DNA from: Pseudoglutamicibacter cumminsii
GTDB taxonomy: Bacteria; Actinomycetota; Actinomycetes; Actinomycetales; Micrococcaceae
Assembly: GCF_016907775.1 (NCBI RefSeq)
Contig: NZ_JAFBCO010000001.1
Span: forward strand, 1,364,001 to 1,428,000
Direction of reading: 5' to 3'
DNA: 64,000 nucleotides
Shown here: piece after piece, positions 18,289 to 26,684 of the stretch
Layout: each line of letters opens with the position of its first letter
Numbering within the stretch: the first letter of the stretch is position 1
Notes under the pieces: generated by a model
Told to the model about the DNA's origin: nothing
The model's database searches: none
What the model saw: only the letters and a program-made list of their open reading frames with translations
Made by a program: the position numbers and the translations under genes

Positions 18289-19821
18289 TTAGAACACACC
18301 CTTCTGTGCCTTGTCGAGGTCGACGGATGCCTTGATGTTGAGCTGGTCGAGCTCACCAACACCGAGCTCAGGTAGACGCTGGACCGCGTCGAGGAAACGC
18401 TCGATTTCCTCTTCGGCCACGATGCCTTCAGCCAGCGTGCGGAACTTGTTGATGTATTGCTCGCGAGCGAATGGACGCGCACCGAGCGGGTGGGCGTCGG
18501 CAACAGCGATCTCGTCGGTGATGACGGTGCCGTCCTTCAAAGTGATCTCAACCGAGCCGCCGAAAGCCTTCTCCTCAAGATCCAGCGAGTGGTAGCGGCG
18601 AGTCCATTCAGGGTCTTCCTCAGTGGTGACCTTGTGCCAGAGCTCCACGGTGTCTGGGCGCTGGGCGCGCTCCGGAGCGTAGGAATCCACGTGGTGCCAC
18701 GCGCCGTCCTGCAACGCGACCGTGAAAATGTATGGGATCGAGTGATCCAGGGTCTCGCGGGATGCCTTCGGATCGTACTTCTGCGGGTCGTTCGCGCCGG
18801 AACCGATCACGTAGTGCGTGTGGTGCGAGGTCTTGATCAGCACGGACTCGACGTTGGCTGGGTCGGTTGCCTCAGGGTGTTCCTTATTGAGCTTGCGCGC
18901 CAAATCGATCCACGCCTGCGCCTGGTACTCGGCGGAGTGCTCCTTGGTGTAGGTGTCAAGGATGGCTCGCTTGGCTTCGCCTGCGGCTGGCAGCGGGACG
19001 GTGTATTCGGCCTCAGGGCCGGACAGCAGCCACGCGATGACGCCATCTTCGCCTTCGTAGATTGGCACTGGGGAAGTCTGGCCGCGCATCGCACGGTCCA
19101 CGGCCTCGACTGCCATCTTGCCTGCGAACGCTGGAGCGTGGGCCTTCCACGTCGAAATTTCGCCCTTACGCGACTGGCGGGTCTGCGTGGTGGTGTGCAG
19201 TGCCTGGCCGATCGCCTGGAAGATCGTTTCCGCATCGAGGCGGAGCAGGGTTCCGATGCCGGCGGCGGCTGCTGGACCAACATGGGCGATGTGGTCGATC
19301 TTGTGTTCGTGCAGGCAGATGCCCTTGACGAGGTTCACGTGGATCTCGTAGCCGGTCGCGATGCCGCGGATGAGGTCCTTACCGCTGGCCCCGGTGTGCT
19401 GGGCTACAGCGAGGATCGGTGGGATGTTGTCGCCCGGGTGGGAGTAGTCGGCGGCGAGGAACGTGTCGTGGTAGTCGAGCTCGCGCACGGCCACGCCGTT
19501 GGCCCATGCCGCCCACTCAGGGGAGACTGGGGCGTCGTCTTCTGGTGCGCCGAAAATGAGTGCGCCCTTGCCGGTGTAGCCGCCGTCAGGGGTGACACGG
19601 TGGGTGAGTGCTTGCCCGCGGGCGGAGACGATCGGGTCGCGGTTGAGCGATGCGATCGCTACGGAGGCGTTGTCGATGATGCGGTTGATGATCATCTCGG
19701 TGACCTCGTCGTCGACCTCGACAGGGTCGGTCGCTACCAGCGCGAGTTTGTACGCGAGCTGCTCTTCGTGCGGCAGGTGCTCTGCTGATGGGTAGGTGCG
19801 TACCGTGTGGTTGATGGACAC
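18289..19821 (-). CDS. prpD: 2-methylcitrate dehydratase
   Basis: Dehydrates 2-methylcitrate to 2-methylaconitate; MmgE/PrpD family, 510 residues. I start at the GTG at 19821 because GGAAGGAAGG lies six bases upstream and the protein then begins [21 protein letters not shown], as PrpD proteins do; the frame stays open 40 codons further but runs into the terminator of hmuO. Recognisable blocks are [36 protein letters not shown] and [17 protein letters not shown]. It is the first gene of prpDBC. No prpR-like regulator is adjacent, and aconitase for the next step is not in the window. Confidence 0.94.
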   Translation of the reverse strand: MSINHTVRTYPSAEHLPHEEQLAYKLALVATDPVEVDDEVTEMIINRIIDNASVAIASLNRDPIVSARGQALTHRVTPDGGYTGKGALIFGAPEDDAPVSPEWAAWANGVAVRELDYHDTFLAADYSHPGDNIPPILAVAQHTGASGKDLIRGIATGYEIHVNLVKGICLHEHKIDHIAHVGPAAAAGIGTLLRLDAETIFQAIGQALHTTTQTRQSRKGEISTWKAHAPAFAGKMAVEAVDRAMRGQTSPVPIYEGEDGVIAWLLSGPEAEYTVPLPAAGEAKRAILDTYTKEHSAEYQAQAWIDLARKLNKEHPEATDPANVESVLIKTSHHTHYVIGSGANDPQKYDPKASRETLDHSIPYIFTVALQDGAWHHVDSYAPERAQRPDTVELWHKVTTEEDPEWTRRYHSLDLEEKAFGGSVEITLKDGTVITDEIAVADAHPLGARPFAREQYINKFRTLAEGIVAEEEIERFLDAVQRLPELGVGELDQLNIKASVDLDKAQKGVF

Positions 19822-19908
19822 GTTATGCCTTCCTTCCGGGCAATAGCGTTGGGGGGATTGAAGACTGCTTCCACACGTGAGTTTATCCAACCCGAGGTTA
19901 GACATGCG

Positions 19909-19953
19909 GCGGCCCCGTTGGCGACTGATTCGTTCAGTCACTAACGGGGCCGC
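19909..19953 (-). terminator. Terminator of the heme oxygenase gene
   Basis: GCGGCCCCGTT (19909-19919) pairs with AACGGGGCCGC (19943-19953); an inner GACTGA/TCAGTC stem closes on TTCG. It lies between the hmuO stop and the prpD start and insulates the prp operon. Confidence 0.75.
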
Positions 19954-19991
19954 TTCTCGTCGTGGCGCAGATTTTGCGAGAGGAGATGCAC

Positions 19992-20666
19992 CTAGACGTA
20001 GAGGTCTTTGTTGTCGCTGAGAGGAGCGCCCAGCTCAACAAAGAGGTTTCGGTTGAGTGCGAAGCCTAGGCGGGCTTCGTCAATGATCTCCTCCTGGTTC
20101 GCTTGTTGAGCGAAGTGGTCCAGGTGGATGCGGTAGGTGTCTTTATAGATTTTCGGCTTATCGATGGTGGGGAACTTCCACATCGTGAGCAGTTCGCTCG
20201 GGATGTTGTAGTGGCGTGCGACGAGTGCACCGATGGCCTGGCCGCCAGATAGGTCGCCGAGGTAGCGCAGGTAGTGGTGGGCGATGAGCCGCTCAGGCGT
20301 AGGAAGTGCGCCCACTTCGTGGATGCGCTGGGTGTATAGCGTGACTGCGTTGGTGAGGTCTGGCATCTCGATGCCGAGGTACTCGGTGAGGCCTGCGAGG
20401 TCGTTGCGGATAGCTTCGCTACGGTCCAGCGCTGGGTCTAGGAGTTGCTGGACGCTCGGGTCTGAACGCCATGCTGCGCACGCTTTTTCGAGTGCGCCAT
20501 AGAGCGGCTTGTATTGAGCCAGGAGCCTCACGTAGTCCTCGGCGGTGAGTTTGCCTTCCATGAGGTCCTGGATGAATGACGAGTGTTCAGCGGCGTCATG
20601 TTCGGTGCGCGTGGATGACTTGAGCTGAGCGGCGAACGATGGCGCTTCAGTAGTAGGGGTTGTCAT
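19992..20666 (-). CDS. hmuO: Heme oxygenase (biliverdin-producing)
   Basis: Opens the heme ring with O2 and releases iron, CO and biliverdin. The 224-residue HmuO/HO-1-like protein has the proximal heme ligand region [14 protein letters not shown] (His23 by alignment to C. diphtheriae HmuO) and the distal helix [15 protein letters not shown] with its flexible Gly pair. It is divergent from the HtaA-domain gene, and the two share a regulatory region. Its promoter is TTGCGT (20738-20733), 18 bases, TAGGCT (20714-20709); the -10 lies inside a DtxR-like box. Iron-repressed expression is therefore expected. Confidence 0.95.
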   Translation of the reverse strand: MTTPTTEAPSFAAQLKSSTRTEHDAAEHSSFIQDLMEGKLTAEDYVRLLAQYKPLYGALEKACAAWRSDPSVQQLLDPALDRSEAIRNDLAGLTEYLGIEMPDLTNAVTLYTQRIHEVGALPTPERLIAHHYLRYLGDLSGGQAIGALVARHYNIPSELLTMWKFPTIDKPKIYKDTYRIHLDHFAQQANQEEIIDEARLGFALNRNLFVELGAPLSDNKDLYV

Positions 20667-20701
20667 GGATCTTGCTTTCGTGGTGAGGGAATTCGTGCGT
20701 C

Positions 20702-20738
20702 TAAGGTCAGCCTAACCGTATGTATTTCATTTACGCAA
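20702..20738 (-). promoter_or_regulatory. hmuO promoter with DtxR box
   Basis: A 19-bp site at 20702-20720 matches the DtxR consensus TTAGGTTAGSCTAACCTAA at about 15 of 19 positions. Read on the minus strand, TTGCGT (20738-20733) and TAGGCT (20714-20709) are -35 and -10 with an 18-base spacer, and the -10 lies within the box, so bound repressor would block the polymerase. Confidence 0.8.
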
Positions 20739-20746
20739 GCCTTCAC

Positions 20747-20783
20747 TTGCCTAATTGGATTAGTTAAGTTTAGGCTTATCTGT
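20747..20783 (+). promoter_or_regulatory. HtaA-gene promoter with second DtxR box
   Basis: TTGCCT (20747-20752), an 18-base spacer and TAGGCT (20771-20776) form a promoter that mirrors the hmuO one. A 19-bp site at 20765-20783 matches the DtxR consensus at about 13 of 19 positions and covers the -10. Confidence 0.7.
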
Positions 20784-20834
20784 GTCGTTTGAGGGTGGAA
20801 GTGGGCACCACCTGAAATCACGAGTATCTCCGTA

Positions 20835-20862
20835 TGAGCACCTAGCGCTATTGGGGTGCTCA
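20835..20862 (+). other. Hairpin in the HtaA-gene 5' leader
   Basis: TGAGCACC (20835-20842) pairs with GGTGCTCA (20855-20862) across a 12-base loop, 23 bases before the ATG at 20886. It buries a GTG at 20856, which supports the ATG as start. A role in mRNA stability or translation is possible. Confidence 0.4.
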
Positions 20863-20885
20863 CAAAGCAAGGATTAGAAAAAGCT

Positions 20886-23468
20886 ATGAAGCAAAAGACC
20901 ACTCGCATGCGCCGTGTGGGGAAGGCCTTGGGGTCTTTGTTGTCCTTCGCGCTGGTTGGCGCGATGGCAACCGTCCCAGTGGCTACAGCGCACGCAGATG
21001 CCGGCTCCGATGCCGGGTCTAAGCCCACGATCACGGTGACTCCAGCTCCTGCCGAAGGCGGCGAGGTCACTGTCACCGGTAAGAACTTCTACCAAGGCGA
21101 CGCTCAGGGCGACGCATCAACGGGAATCTACCTCGGCTACGGTCCGTCCTCTTCTGCGGGTTTCTATCAGGGTGGAAGCACCAAATCGGTATGGATCGCT
21201 GCAGGCAAGAAGGACGAAGACACTGATCGGGGACGCACCGCTCCGCTGAACGCTGACGGTTCGTTCGCAGTCAAGGTCAAGGTTCCTGCGAAATCCGACA
21301 CGAGCCTCTCGTTCTTCACGTCTAAGGGCCACGGCAAGGGCATGAAGGACACGAGCCAGAACGCTTCCGCACCGATCACTTACGTCGAGACGCCAGCGCC
21401 TCAGCCGGAACCTGCTGGCCAGGGCGGCCAGCTCGAGTGGGGTGTCAAGGAAAGCTTCCGTAAGTACGTTGTAGGTCGTATTGCGCGCGGCTCGATCGAG
21501 ACCAGCGGCGGTGCTGCCCAGAAGCCGAACAACGGCATTTTCACCCTGCCTAACGGCCAGGGAACGTACGAAGACGGTAAGGGAACCCTGACCTTCGACG
21601 GCCAGTTGGCTTTCAAGGGTCACCATGGCGAGATGGACCTGACGATGTCTGGCTTCAAGGTGACGTTCACCTCGGAGACCACCGCGCAGCTCATCATGAC
21701 GGTCAAGGCGCCAAAGACCTCCGTCACGGAGGCCGTGGACCTGACGGACGCGCACGTCGCGGACCTCACGTTCGCTAAGGACGCTGTGACGGTCAAGGGC
21801 GGCAAACTCAGCCTTACTAACGCTAAGGCGATTTTGACTGAGGACGGCGCTGTGGCAATGGCTGGATTCTACGAGCCTGGCCTCGAGGTGGATCCAGTGT
21901 CCATCAAAGACGCTGCTATCAAGGTAGAGGCTCCGCAGCCTGAGCCAACGCCAGAGCCAACGCCAGAGCCAACGCCTGAGCCAACGCCAGAGCCAACTCA
22001 GGAACCAACCCCTGAACCAACTCAGGAACCAACGCCTGAGCCAACTCAGGAGCCAACTCAGGAGCCAACGCCTGAGCCGAAGCCTGCTGGCAAGGGCGGC
22101 AACCTGGAATGGGGCGTCAAGGAAAGCTTCCGTAAGTACGTTGTCGGGCGCATTGCTCAGGGCTCTATCGTGACCGATGGTGGTGCCAAGCAGAAGGCAA
22201 ACAACGGCGTCTTCACGTTCCCTAACGGGAAGGGTGCTTACAAGAACGGCAAGGGCAACGTGACCTTCGACGGCAAGGTGACGTTCAAGGGCCACAAGGG
22301 TGAAATGAACCTGACGATGTCCGGTTTCGCTGTGGAGTTCACGTCGGACACGACCGCGAACCTCATCATGACGGTCAAGGCACCAAAGACCTCCGTAACG
22401 GATGTAGTCGATTTGAAGAACGCACGCGTTGCCAAGCTCACGTTCCCTAAGAGCGCCCTCAAGGTCAAGGACGGCAAGCTCAGCCTCACGAACGCTAAAG
22501 CAACCCTGACTAAGGATGGCGCTGCAGCAATGGCTGGGTTCTACGAGCCAGGCATCGAGATCGATCCAGTGTCGATCAAGAACGCGCTGGTTACGCAAGA
22601 AACCCCAGCTCCTGTGCCAGCACCGGAAAAGCCGAAGCCAGCACCTAAGAAGCCAAAGCCTGCGCCGCAGAAGCCTGCACCTAAGCCGGCTCCGCAGAAG
22701 CCAGGCCCGGTTGCACAGGAAACTGGCAACGGCAAGACAAAGGCTCCTAGTGCCCCGATCTGCCGCATTGAAAAGGTTCCTGGCAAGCCAGGTGCATCGA
22801 CGCTGAGCTGGGGTGTCAAGACCTCCTTCCGTAACTACATCACCGGCGGTATCGCAAAGGGTGCCATCGCACCTGGAAACGGTGCAGCCCGCACTGCAAA
22901 CGGATTCACATGGGGTGCCGGTTCTGGAACCCTCACTGCGAACTCCGGAACGGTTTCCTTCCCAGGCAGCATTCACTTCACGGGCCACAAGGGCGTCCTG
23001 GACACGACCATCTACGGCCTGCGCGTGAAGGTCACCGGCCCAGGTAAGGGCCAGCTGATCGCGAACGTCAAGTCGCAGTCGATGGAAGGCAAAGACCTCT
23101 CTGCCAACAACATCGTGTTCGCAACCCTGTCCTTCAATGGCGATGCTTCCAAGGGCATCAACAACGCGACCGTGACCTTGACTAAGGCAGGCGCTAAGGG
23201 CTTCGCGGGCTTCTACGAAGCCGGCCTCGTGCTGGATCCGCTCACCCTCACGGTAGGCTCCACCGGCATGGTCGACAAGGAAATCTGTGTTGACCCAGAC
23301 ACTGGTGCGGTTGTTTCCCCAGACGGTTCCGCAATGCCAGGCACGGGTGCTGGAAACCTTGCCTCGACCGGTTTCGGCGGAACCACCCTGGCGGGGACCG
23401 CAGGCGTACTGGCCCTCATCGGGCTTGCGCTCATGCGAGGCTCGCGCCGTAAAGACTCCGTTGCATAA
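20886..23468 (+). CDS. Sortase-anchored surface protein with three HtaA heme-binding domains
   Basis: Cell-surface heme receptor of the HtaA type, 860 residues. A Sec signal peptide (about 1-37, ending TAHADAG) is followed by an Ig-like region (about 45-160). Three HtaA domains begin at residues 183, 407 and 640. Each has (E/S)WGVK.SFR and the putative heme Tyr (Tyr194, Tyr418, Tyr651) and a GHxG His (His246/247, His470, His701). Domains 1 and 2 are near copies; domain 3 is divergent. A (PEPT/QEPT)n linker separates 1 from 2 and a Pro/Lys linker 2 from 3. The C-terminus has LASTG at 825-829, a hydrophobic helix and a basic tail, a class E sortase signal. Heme would pass on to HmuT. Confidence 0.93.
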   Translation: MKQKTTRMRRVGKALGSLLSFALVGAMATVPVATAHADAGSDAGSKPTITVTPAPAEGGEVTVTGKNFYQGDAQGDASTGIYLGYGPSSSAGFYQGGSTKSVWIAAGKKDEDTDRGRTAPLNADGSFAVKVKVPAKSDTSLSFFTSKGHGKGMKDTSQNASAPITYVETPAPQPEPAGQGGQLEWGVKESFRKYVVGRIARGSIETSGGAAQKPNNGIFTLPNGQGTYEDGKGTLTFDGQLAFKGHHGEMDLTMSGFKVTFTSETTAQLIMTVKAPKTSVTEAVDLTDAHVADLTFAKDAVTVKGGKLSLTNAKAILTEDGAVAMAGFYEPGLEVDPVSIKDAAIKVEAPQPEPTPEPTPEPTPEPTPEPTQEPTPEPTQEPTPEPTQEPTQEPTPEPKPAGKGGNLEWGVKESFRKYVVGRIAQGSIVTDGGAKQKANNGVFTFPNGKGAYKNGKGNVTFDGKVTFKGHKGEMNLTMSGFAVEFTSDTTANLIMTVKAPKTSVTDVVDLKNARVAKLTFPKSALKVKDGKLSLTNAKATLTKDGAAAMAGFYEPGIEIDPVSIKNALVTQETPAPVPAPEKPKPAPKKPKPAPQKPAPKPAPQKPGPVAQETGNGKTKAPSAPICRIEKVPGKPGASTLSWGVKTSFRNYITGGIAKGAIAPGNGAARTANGFTWGAGSGTLTANSGTVSFPGSIHFTGHKGVLDTTIYGLRVKVTGPGKGQLIANVKSQSMEGKDLSANNIVFATLSFNGDASKGINNATVTLTKAGAKGFAGFYEAGLVLDPLTLTVGSTGMVDKEICVDPDTGAVVSPDGSAMPGTGAGNLASTGFGGTTLAGTAGVLALIGLALMRGSRRKDSVA
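21942..22079 (+). repeat. Pro-Glu-Pro-Thr minisatellite in the HtaA protein gene
   Basis: About eleven imperfect 12-base units of the form GAGCCAACGCCA, with CAG replacing the Pro codon in several (CAACTCAGGAG), encode PEPT and QEPT tetrapeptides. The array lies between HtaA domains 1 and 2. Unit number is likely to vary between strains. Confidence 0.9.
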
Positions 23469-23513
23469 CCACGCCACACTGGCGTAAATCTGCCCACTCA
23501 TGCAACGGAAAAA

Positions 23514-23554
23514 GCGTGTGGTTGCAGCCTCTCCAACAGGCTGCAACCACACGC
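23514..23554 (+). terminator. 17-bp hairpin between the HtaA gene and hmuT
   Basis: Arms 23514-23530 and 23538-23554 are exact complements around CTCCAAC. It starts 46 bases after the stop and lies before hmuT on the same strand, so read-through into hmuTUV is probably partial. Confidence 0.8.
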
Positions 23555-23603
23555 CCTCATTCATTCTCTAAAACTTCCCTTCTACACATAAAGCGATGCA
23601 ATC

Positions 23604-24776
23604 ATGACTCACGGCACCTCCAGCGCTACTTCATTCCGTGCGAAAACCACCTCACGCACCTCCCGCTTGGCTTTGTTCGGCGTAACGGGACTCACCCTCG
23701 TCAGCTTGCTCGCAGGGTGCACATCAGCCGCATCCACCGACGAATCGCCGAGCCCATACGCAACCGCGACCGGTTCAGCCTCAACCTCACCTGAACCGAG
23801 TGCTCAAGATAAGAGCGTCAACGCCGTCGATGCACTCAAGGTCAAAGGACCTGCTGAGGCACGCGATATCCCCGACATGAAACCGGTCATGTCCGGAGTG
23901 AAACCTTCGCTTCCGACCACAGTGACCGACGCCCACGGCAAGGAGATCACGGTCAAGTCGGCTGACCGGGTGCTTGCGCTGGACCTCAACGGGACCCTGG
24001 CCGACACGGTGGTTGGCATGGGGTTGCACGACCGACTGATCGGACGCTCAAACTCTGACACGAGCGCCCTGCTTAAAGACCTCCCCGTCATCACGAAAGA
24101 CGGGCACGACACCAATGTTGAAGCGATCCTGAATCTCAAACCGGATCTCATCATCACGACCGAAAACATCGGTGGAGCGGAATCGTACCGGCAACTCGAA
24201 AACGCCGGCATCACGGTTGTGAGGCTCGAACCAGCCACCAGCATCGACGGGATCCCGGACGCAATCCGCGCGGTAGGCAAGGTCTTCGGTACTGAAGATG
24301 CCGCTGAGAAACTCGCGGAACAAAGCAAGAAAGACCTCGCCGAAGCTAAGACGTACGTCGAGGAACTGAAGTCAAAGACGCCGCGAGCGCCTCGAGCAAC
24401 CGTTCTCTACGTGCGCGGAACAGGCGGAGTCTTCTTCATTCTCGGTAACGAATACGGCGCCTCCGACATCGTAGAAGCCCTTGGCCTGGAAGACATGGCT
24501 CGCACGCACAACATCGGGGGTATCAAGCCAGCCAACGCGGAATCGCTGCTGAACCTCAACCCTGAGATTGTGTTCGCGATGAAGCGCGGGGTCGAATCCG
24601 CGGGTGGTCTCGATGGCTTCCTCAAACGCCCTGGCATGAGCGCAACCGTGGCTGGCAAGAACAAGCGCATCATCACAGCAGCGGACGGTCAGCTGCTTTC
24701 ATTCGGACCGCGTACGCCAGAAAACCTCAAAGCTCTCGCTGAAGCCGTATACCAGGATGGACAGTCCAAGAAATGA
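23604..24776 (+). CDS. hmuT: Heme ABC transporter substrate-binding lipoprotein
   Basis: Membrane-tethered heme binder that feeds HmuUV. The 390-residue protein has a lipobox LLAGC with the lipid-bearing Cys39, a Ser/Thr/Pro-rich tether to about residue 90, then a type III periplasmic-binding fold (RVLALDLNGTLADTVVGMGLHDRLIGRS, EAILNLKPDLIITTENIG). The start is ATG at 23604 with no clear Shine-Dalgarno. Its stop overlaps the hmuU start as ATGA, so hmuTUV is one translational unit. The upstream HtaA gene and the divergent hmuO argue for heme rather than a siderophore. Confidence 0.92.
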   Translation: MTHGTSSATSFRAKTTSRTSRLALFGVTGLTLVSLLAGCTSAASTDESPSPYATATGSASTSPEPSAQDKSVNAVDALKVKGPAEARDIPDMKPVMSGVKPSLPTTVTDAHGKEITVKSADRVLALDLNGTLADTVVGMGLHDRLIGRSNSDTSALLKDLPVITKDGHDTNVEAILNLKPDLIITTENIGGAESYRQLENAGITVVRLEPATSIDGIPDAIRAVGKVFGTEDAAEKLAEQSKKDLAEAKTYVEELKSKTPRAPRATVLYVRGTGGVFFILGNEYGASDIVEALGLEDMARTHNIGGIKPANAESLLNLNPEIVFAMKRGVESAGGLDGFLKRPGMSATVAGKNKRIITAADGQLLSFGPRTPENLKALAEAVYQDGQSKK

Positions 24777-25834
24777 CCCAAACCGTCGAGAGCAAACGCA
24801 GCGCGAGGGCACGCGCCGCGTGGCTCACCGGCATCGTACTGACCGTCGCGGTGGTCTGCGTTCTATTGATCTCATCCACCGCGGGTCAGTACACAACAAC
24901 GCCCCTTGAAGTTCTGAGCTCCATTAAGAGAGTCCTCATCGAAGGAGCCGACCCCACCGAAAACTCAACCGACGCCGCGTTGTGGACCATCCGGTTCCCT
25001 CGAGCACTCCTCGCCGCCGTGATCGGGGCGAGCCTCGCCTTGGCTGGCACCGTGATGCAAGGAATCTTCGCCAACCCGTTGGCGGAACCGAGCGTCGTCG
25101 GCGTCAGCGCCGGCGCGAGCGTCGGTGCCTGCGTCTCGATCGTGTTCGGTTTGACCGCCACGGGTACGTGGGTTCTTCCGGTAGGGGCATTCATCGGCGC
25201 GATGATCGCCACGGCTTGCGTATGGATGCTCGCGAAAGGCTCAGGCAAGGTCATGGTCCTCACCTTGGTTTTGACCGGTATCGCGATCAATGCGATCGGC
25301 GGGGCACTCACGAGCTTCCTTGTCTACCTGGGCGACACGACCTCCCGTGAAGAGATCATTTTCTGGCAAATGGGTTCACTCGCCGCCGCTCGTTGGGAAC
25401 AAGTGGGCATCTGCCTCGCTGTACTGGCAGTTACCGGCCTTGCCATCTGGTTCTACAGGAACAAGCTCGATGTGCTCGCACTCGGCGACGCCGCCGCCCA
25501 CGGAACCGGCATCAACGTTGAACGGTTGCGATTCATTAGCGTCATCCTGGTGTGCATCCTGACGGGCACGGCGGTCGCATTCTCCGGCATGATCGGTTTC
25601 GTCGGGCTTGTGGTCCCGCACGCTCTCCGACTCATCGTGGGCCCTTCGCACAAATACCTCCTCCCGTTGTCGCTGCTCGGGGGAGCGACGTTGCTTGGGG
25701 TAGCCGACACCGCAGCCCGCACACTCATCCCACTCAGCGACATCCCTGTGGGTGTTTTCACCGCGATCGTGGGTGGCCCCGTCTTCATCATCCTCTTGCG
25801 GGGAACCCTCAAAAAAGGAGGAATCAGGTCATGA
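24773..25834 (+). CDS. hmuU: Heme ABC transporter permease
   Basis: FecCD-family permease of 353 residues with around ten hydrophobic helices. Typical segments are TIRFPRALLAAVIGASLALAG with GTVMQGIFANPLAEPSVVG, and near the end GMIGFVGLVVPHALRLIVGP. The start ATG overlaps the hmuT stop (ATGA), and the same arrangement joins it to hmuV. It should dimerise in the membrane with two HmuV ATPases. Confidence 0.95.
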   Translation: MTQTVESKRSARARAAWLTGIVLTVAVVCVLLISSTAGQYTTTPLEVLSSIKRVLIEGADPTENSTDAALWTIRFPRALLAAVIGASLALAGTVMQGIFANPLAEPSVVGVSAGASVGACVSIVFGLTATGTWVLPVGAFIGAMIATACVWMLAKGSGKVMVLTLVLTGIAINAIGGALTSFLVYLGDTTSREEIIFWQMGSLAAARWEQVGICLAVLAVTGLAIWFYRNKLDVLALGDAAAHGTGINVERLRFISVILVCILTGTAVAFSGMIGFVGLVVPHALRLIVGPSHKYLLPLSLLGGATLLGVADTAARTLIPLSDIPVGVFTAIVGGPVFIILLRGTLKKGGIRS

Positions 25835-26652
25835 ACGCGCTCGACGTCGAAGACCTCACGATCAGCGTCAACGGCAAGATCCTCCTCGACTCCGTCTCGG
25901 TGTCCGTGCGGCCAGGGGCCGTGACCGGGATCATCGGCCCCAACGGGGCAGGCAAATCGACCCTGCTCTCTGCGCTCGCCGGCTTTACGCCCCCGCATAA
26001 AGGCAGAATCCTCATCAACGGTGAGGACGTCAGCGGGATCCCGCACCAGGAGCTCGCAAGACAGCGTGCTGTCATGACCCAGAACTCGGACGTCGCGTTC
26101 CCTTACACGATCCGAGAAATCGTGGAGATGGGGCGCACTCCGTGGGGCACCAATCCGGCAAATGGCGCGGCCGTTGACCAAGCGATCGAACTCACCGGTC
26201 TCGGGCACTTGCTCGAACGAGAAATCACAACGCTTTCGGGTGGCGAACGCCAACGTACAGCGTTTGCACGCGTCATATCTCAAGCGTTCCCCGTCTGTGT
26301 GGGACGGGTCATCCTCCTCGACGAACCAACCGCGGCGATGGACGTCGCCTACGCCGAACACACGCTAGCCCTGACGCAAGAGTTCGCAGCTCTTGGCGCC
26401 GCCGTCGTCGTGGTGATTCATGACCTCGACGCCGCCGCATCATATGCCGACGACCTCATCGTGCTCGACCACGGCACAGTCTGTGCCGCAGGACGAACAG
26501 CTGACGTGTGCGATGCGCAGCTACTGAGCTCCGTGTACGGAACCGCCCTCGAAGTATTCGAAGCAGGCGGACGCACACGCATCAGCCCCGTTCGCCCGTG
26601 CCGTTTTCTGCTGCCGAGGCAAGACCTCACCTCAGCGAGCACTGAAAACTAG
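25831..26652 (+). CDS. hmuV: Heme ABC transporter ATP-binding protein
   Basis: ATPase of the heme importer, 273 residues. Walker A is GPNGAGKST, the Q-loop TQNSDVAFPY, the signature LSGGERQRT, Walker B VILLDEPTAAMD, and the switch His in VIHDLDAA. The start ATG at 25831 overlaps the hmuU stop and has AAAAAAGGAGGAATC before it. A 17-base tandem repeat runs over the stop codon. Only 32 bases separate the end from the convergent SNF2 gene, and no terminator hairpin is visible there. Confidence 0.95.
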   Translation: MNALDVEDLTISVNGKILLDSVSVSVRPGAVTGIIGPNGAGKSTLLSALAGFTPPHKGRILINGEDVSGIPHQELARQRAVMTQNSDVAFPYTIREIVEMGRTPWGTNPANGAAVDQAIELTGLGHLLEREITTLSGGERQRTAFARVISQAFPVCVGRVILLDEPTAAMDVAYAEHTLALTQEFAALGAAVVVVIHDLDAAASYADDLIVLDHGTVCAAGRTADVCDAQLLSSVYGTALEVFEAGGRTRISPVRPCRFLLPRQDLTSASTEN

Positions 26653-26667
26653 CGAGCACCGAAAACT
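26634..26667 (+). repeat. 17-bp tandem repeat over the hmuV stop codon
   Basis: AGCGAGCACTGAAAACT (26634-26650) is followed directly by AGCGAGCACCGAAAACT (26651-26667), 16 of 17 identical. The first copy encodes the last residues of HmuV and runs into its TAG; the second is non-coding. Confidence 0.9.
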
Positions 26668-26684
26668 AGCATGAGCCCAGGCTG

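Noticed and set aside
23596-23607. Three-codon upstream frame (ATG CAA TCA TGA) overlapping the hmuT start
   Set aside because: Too short and without a ribosome site; chance occurrence cannot be excluded.
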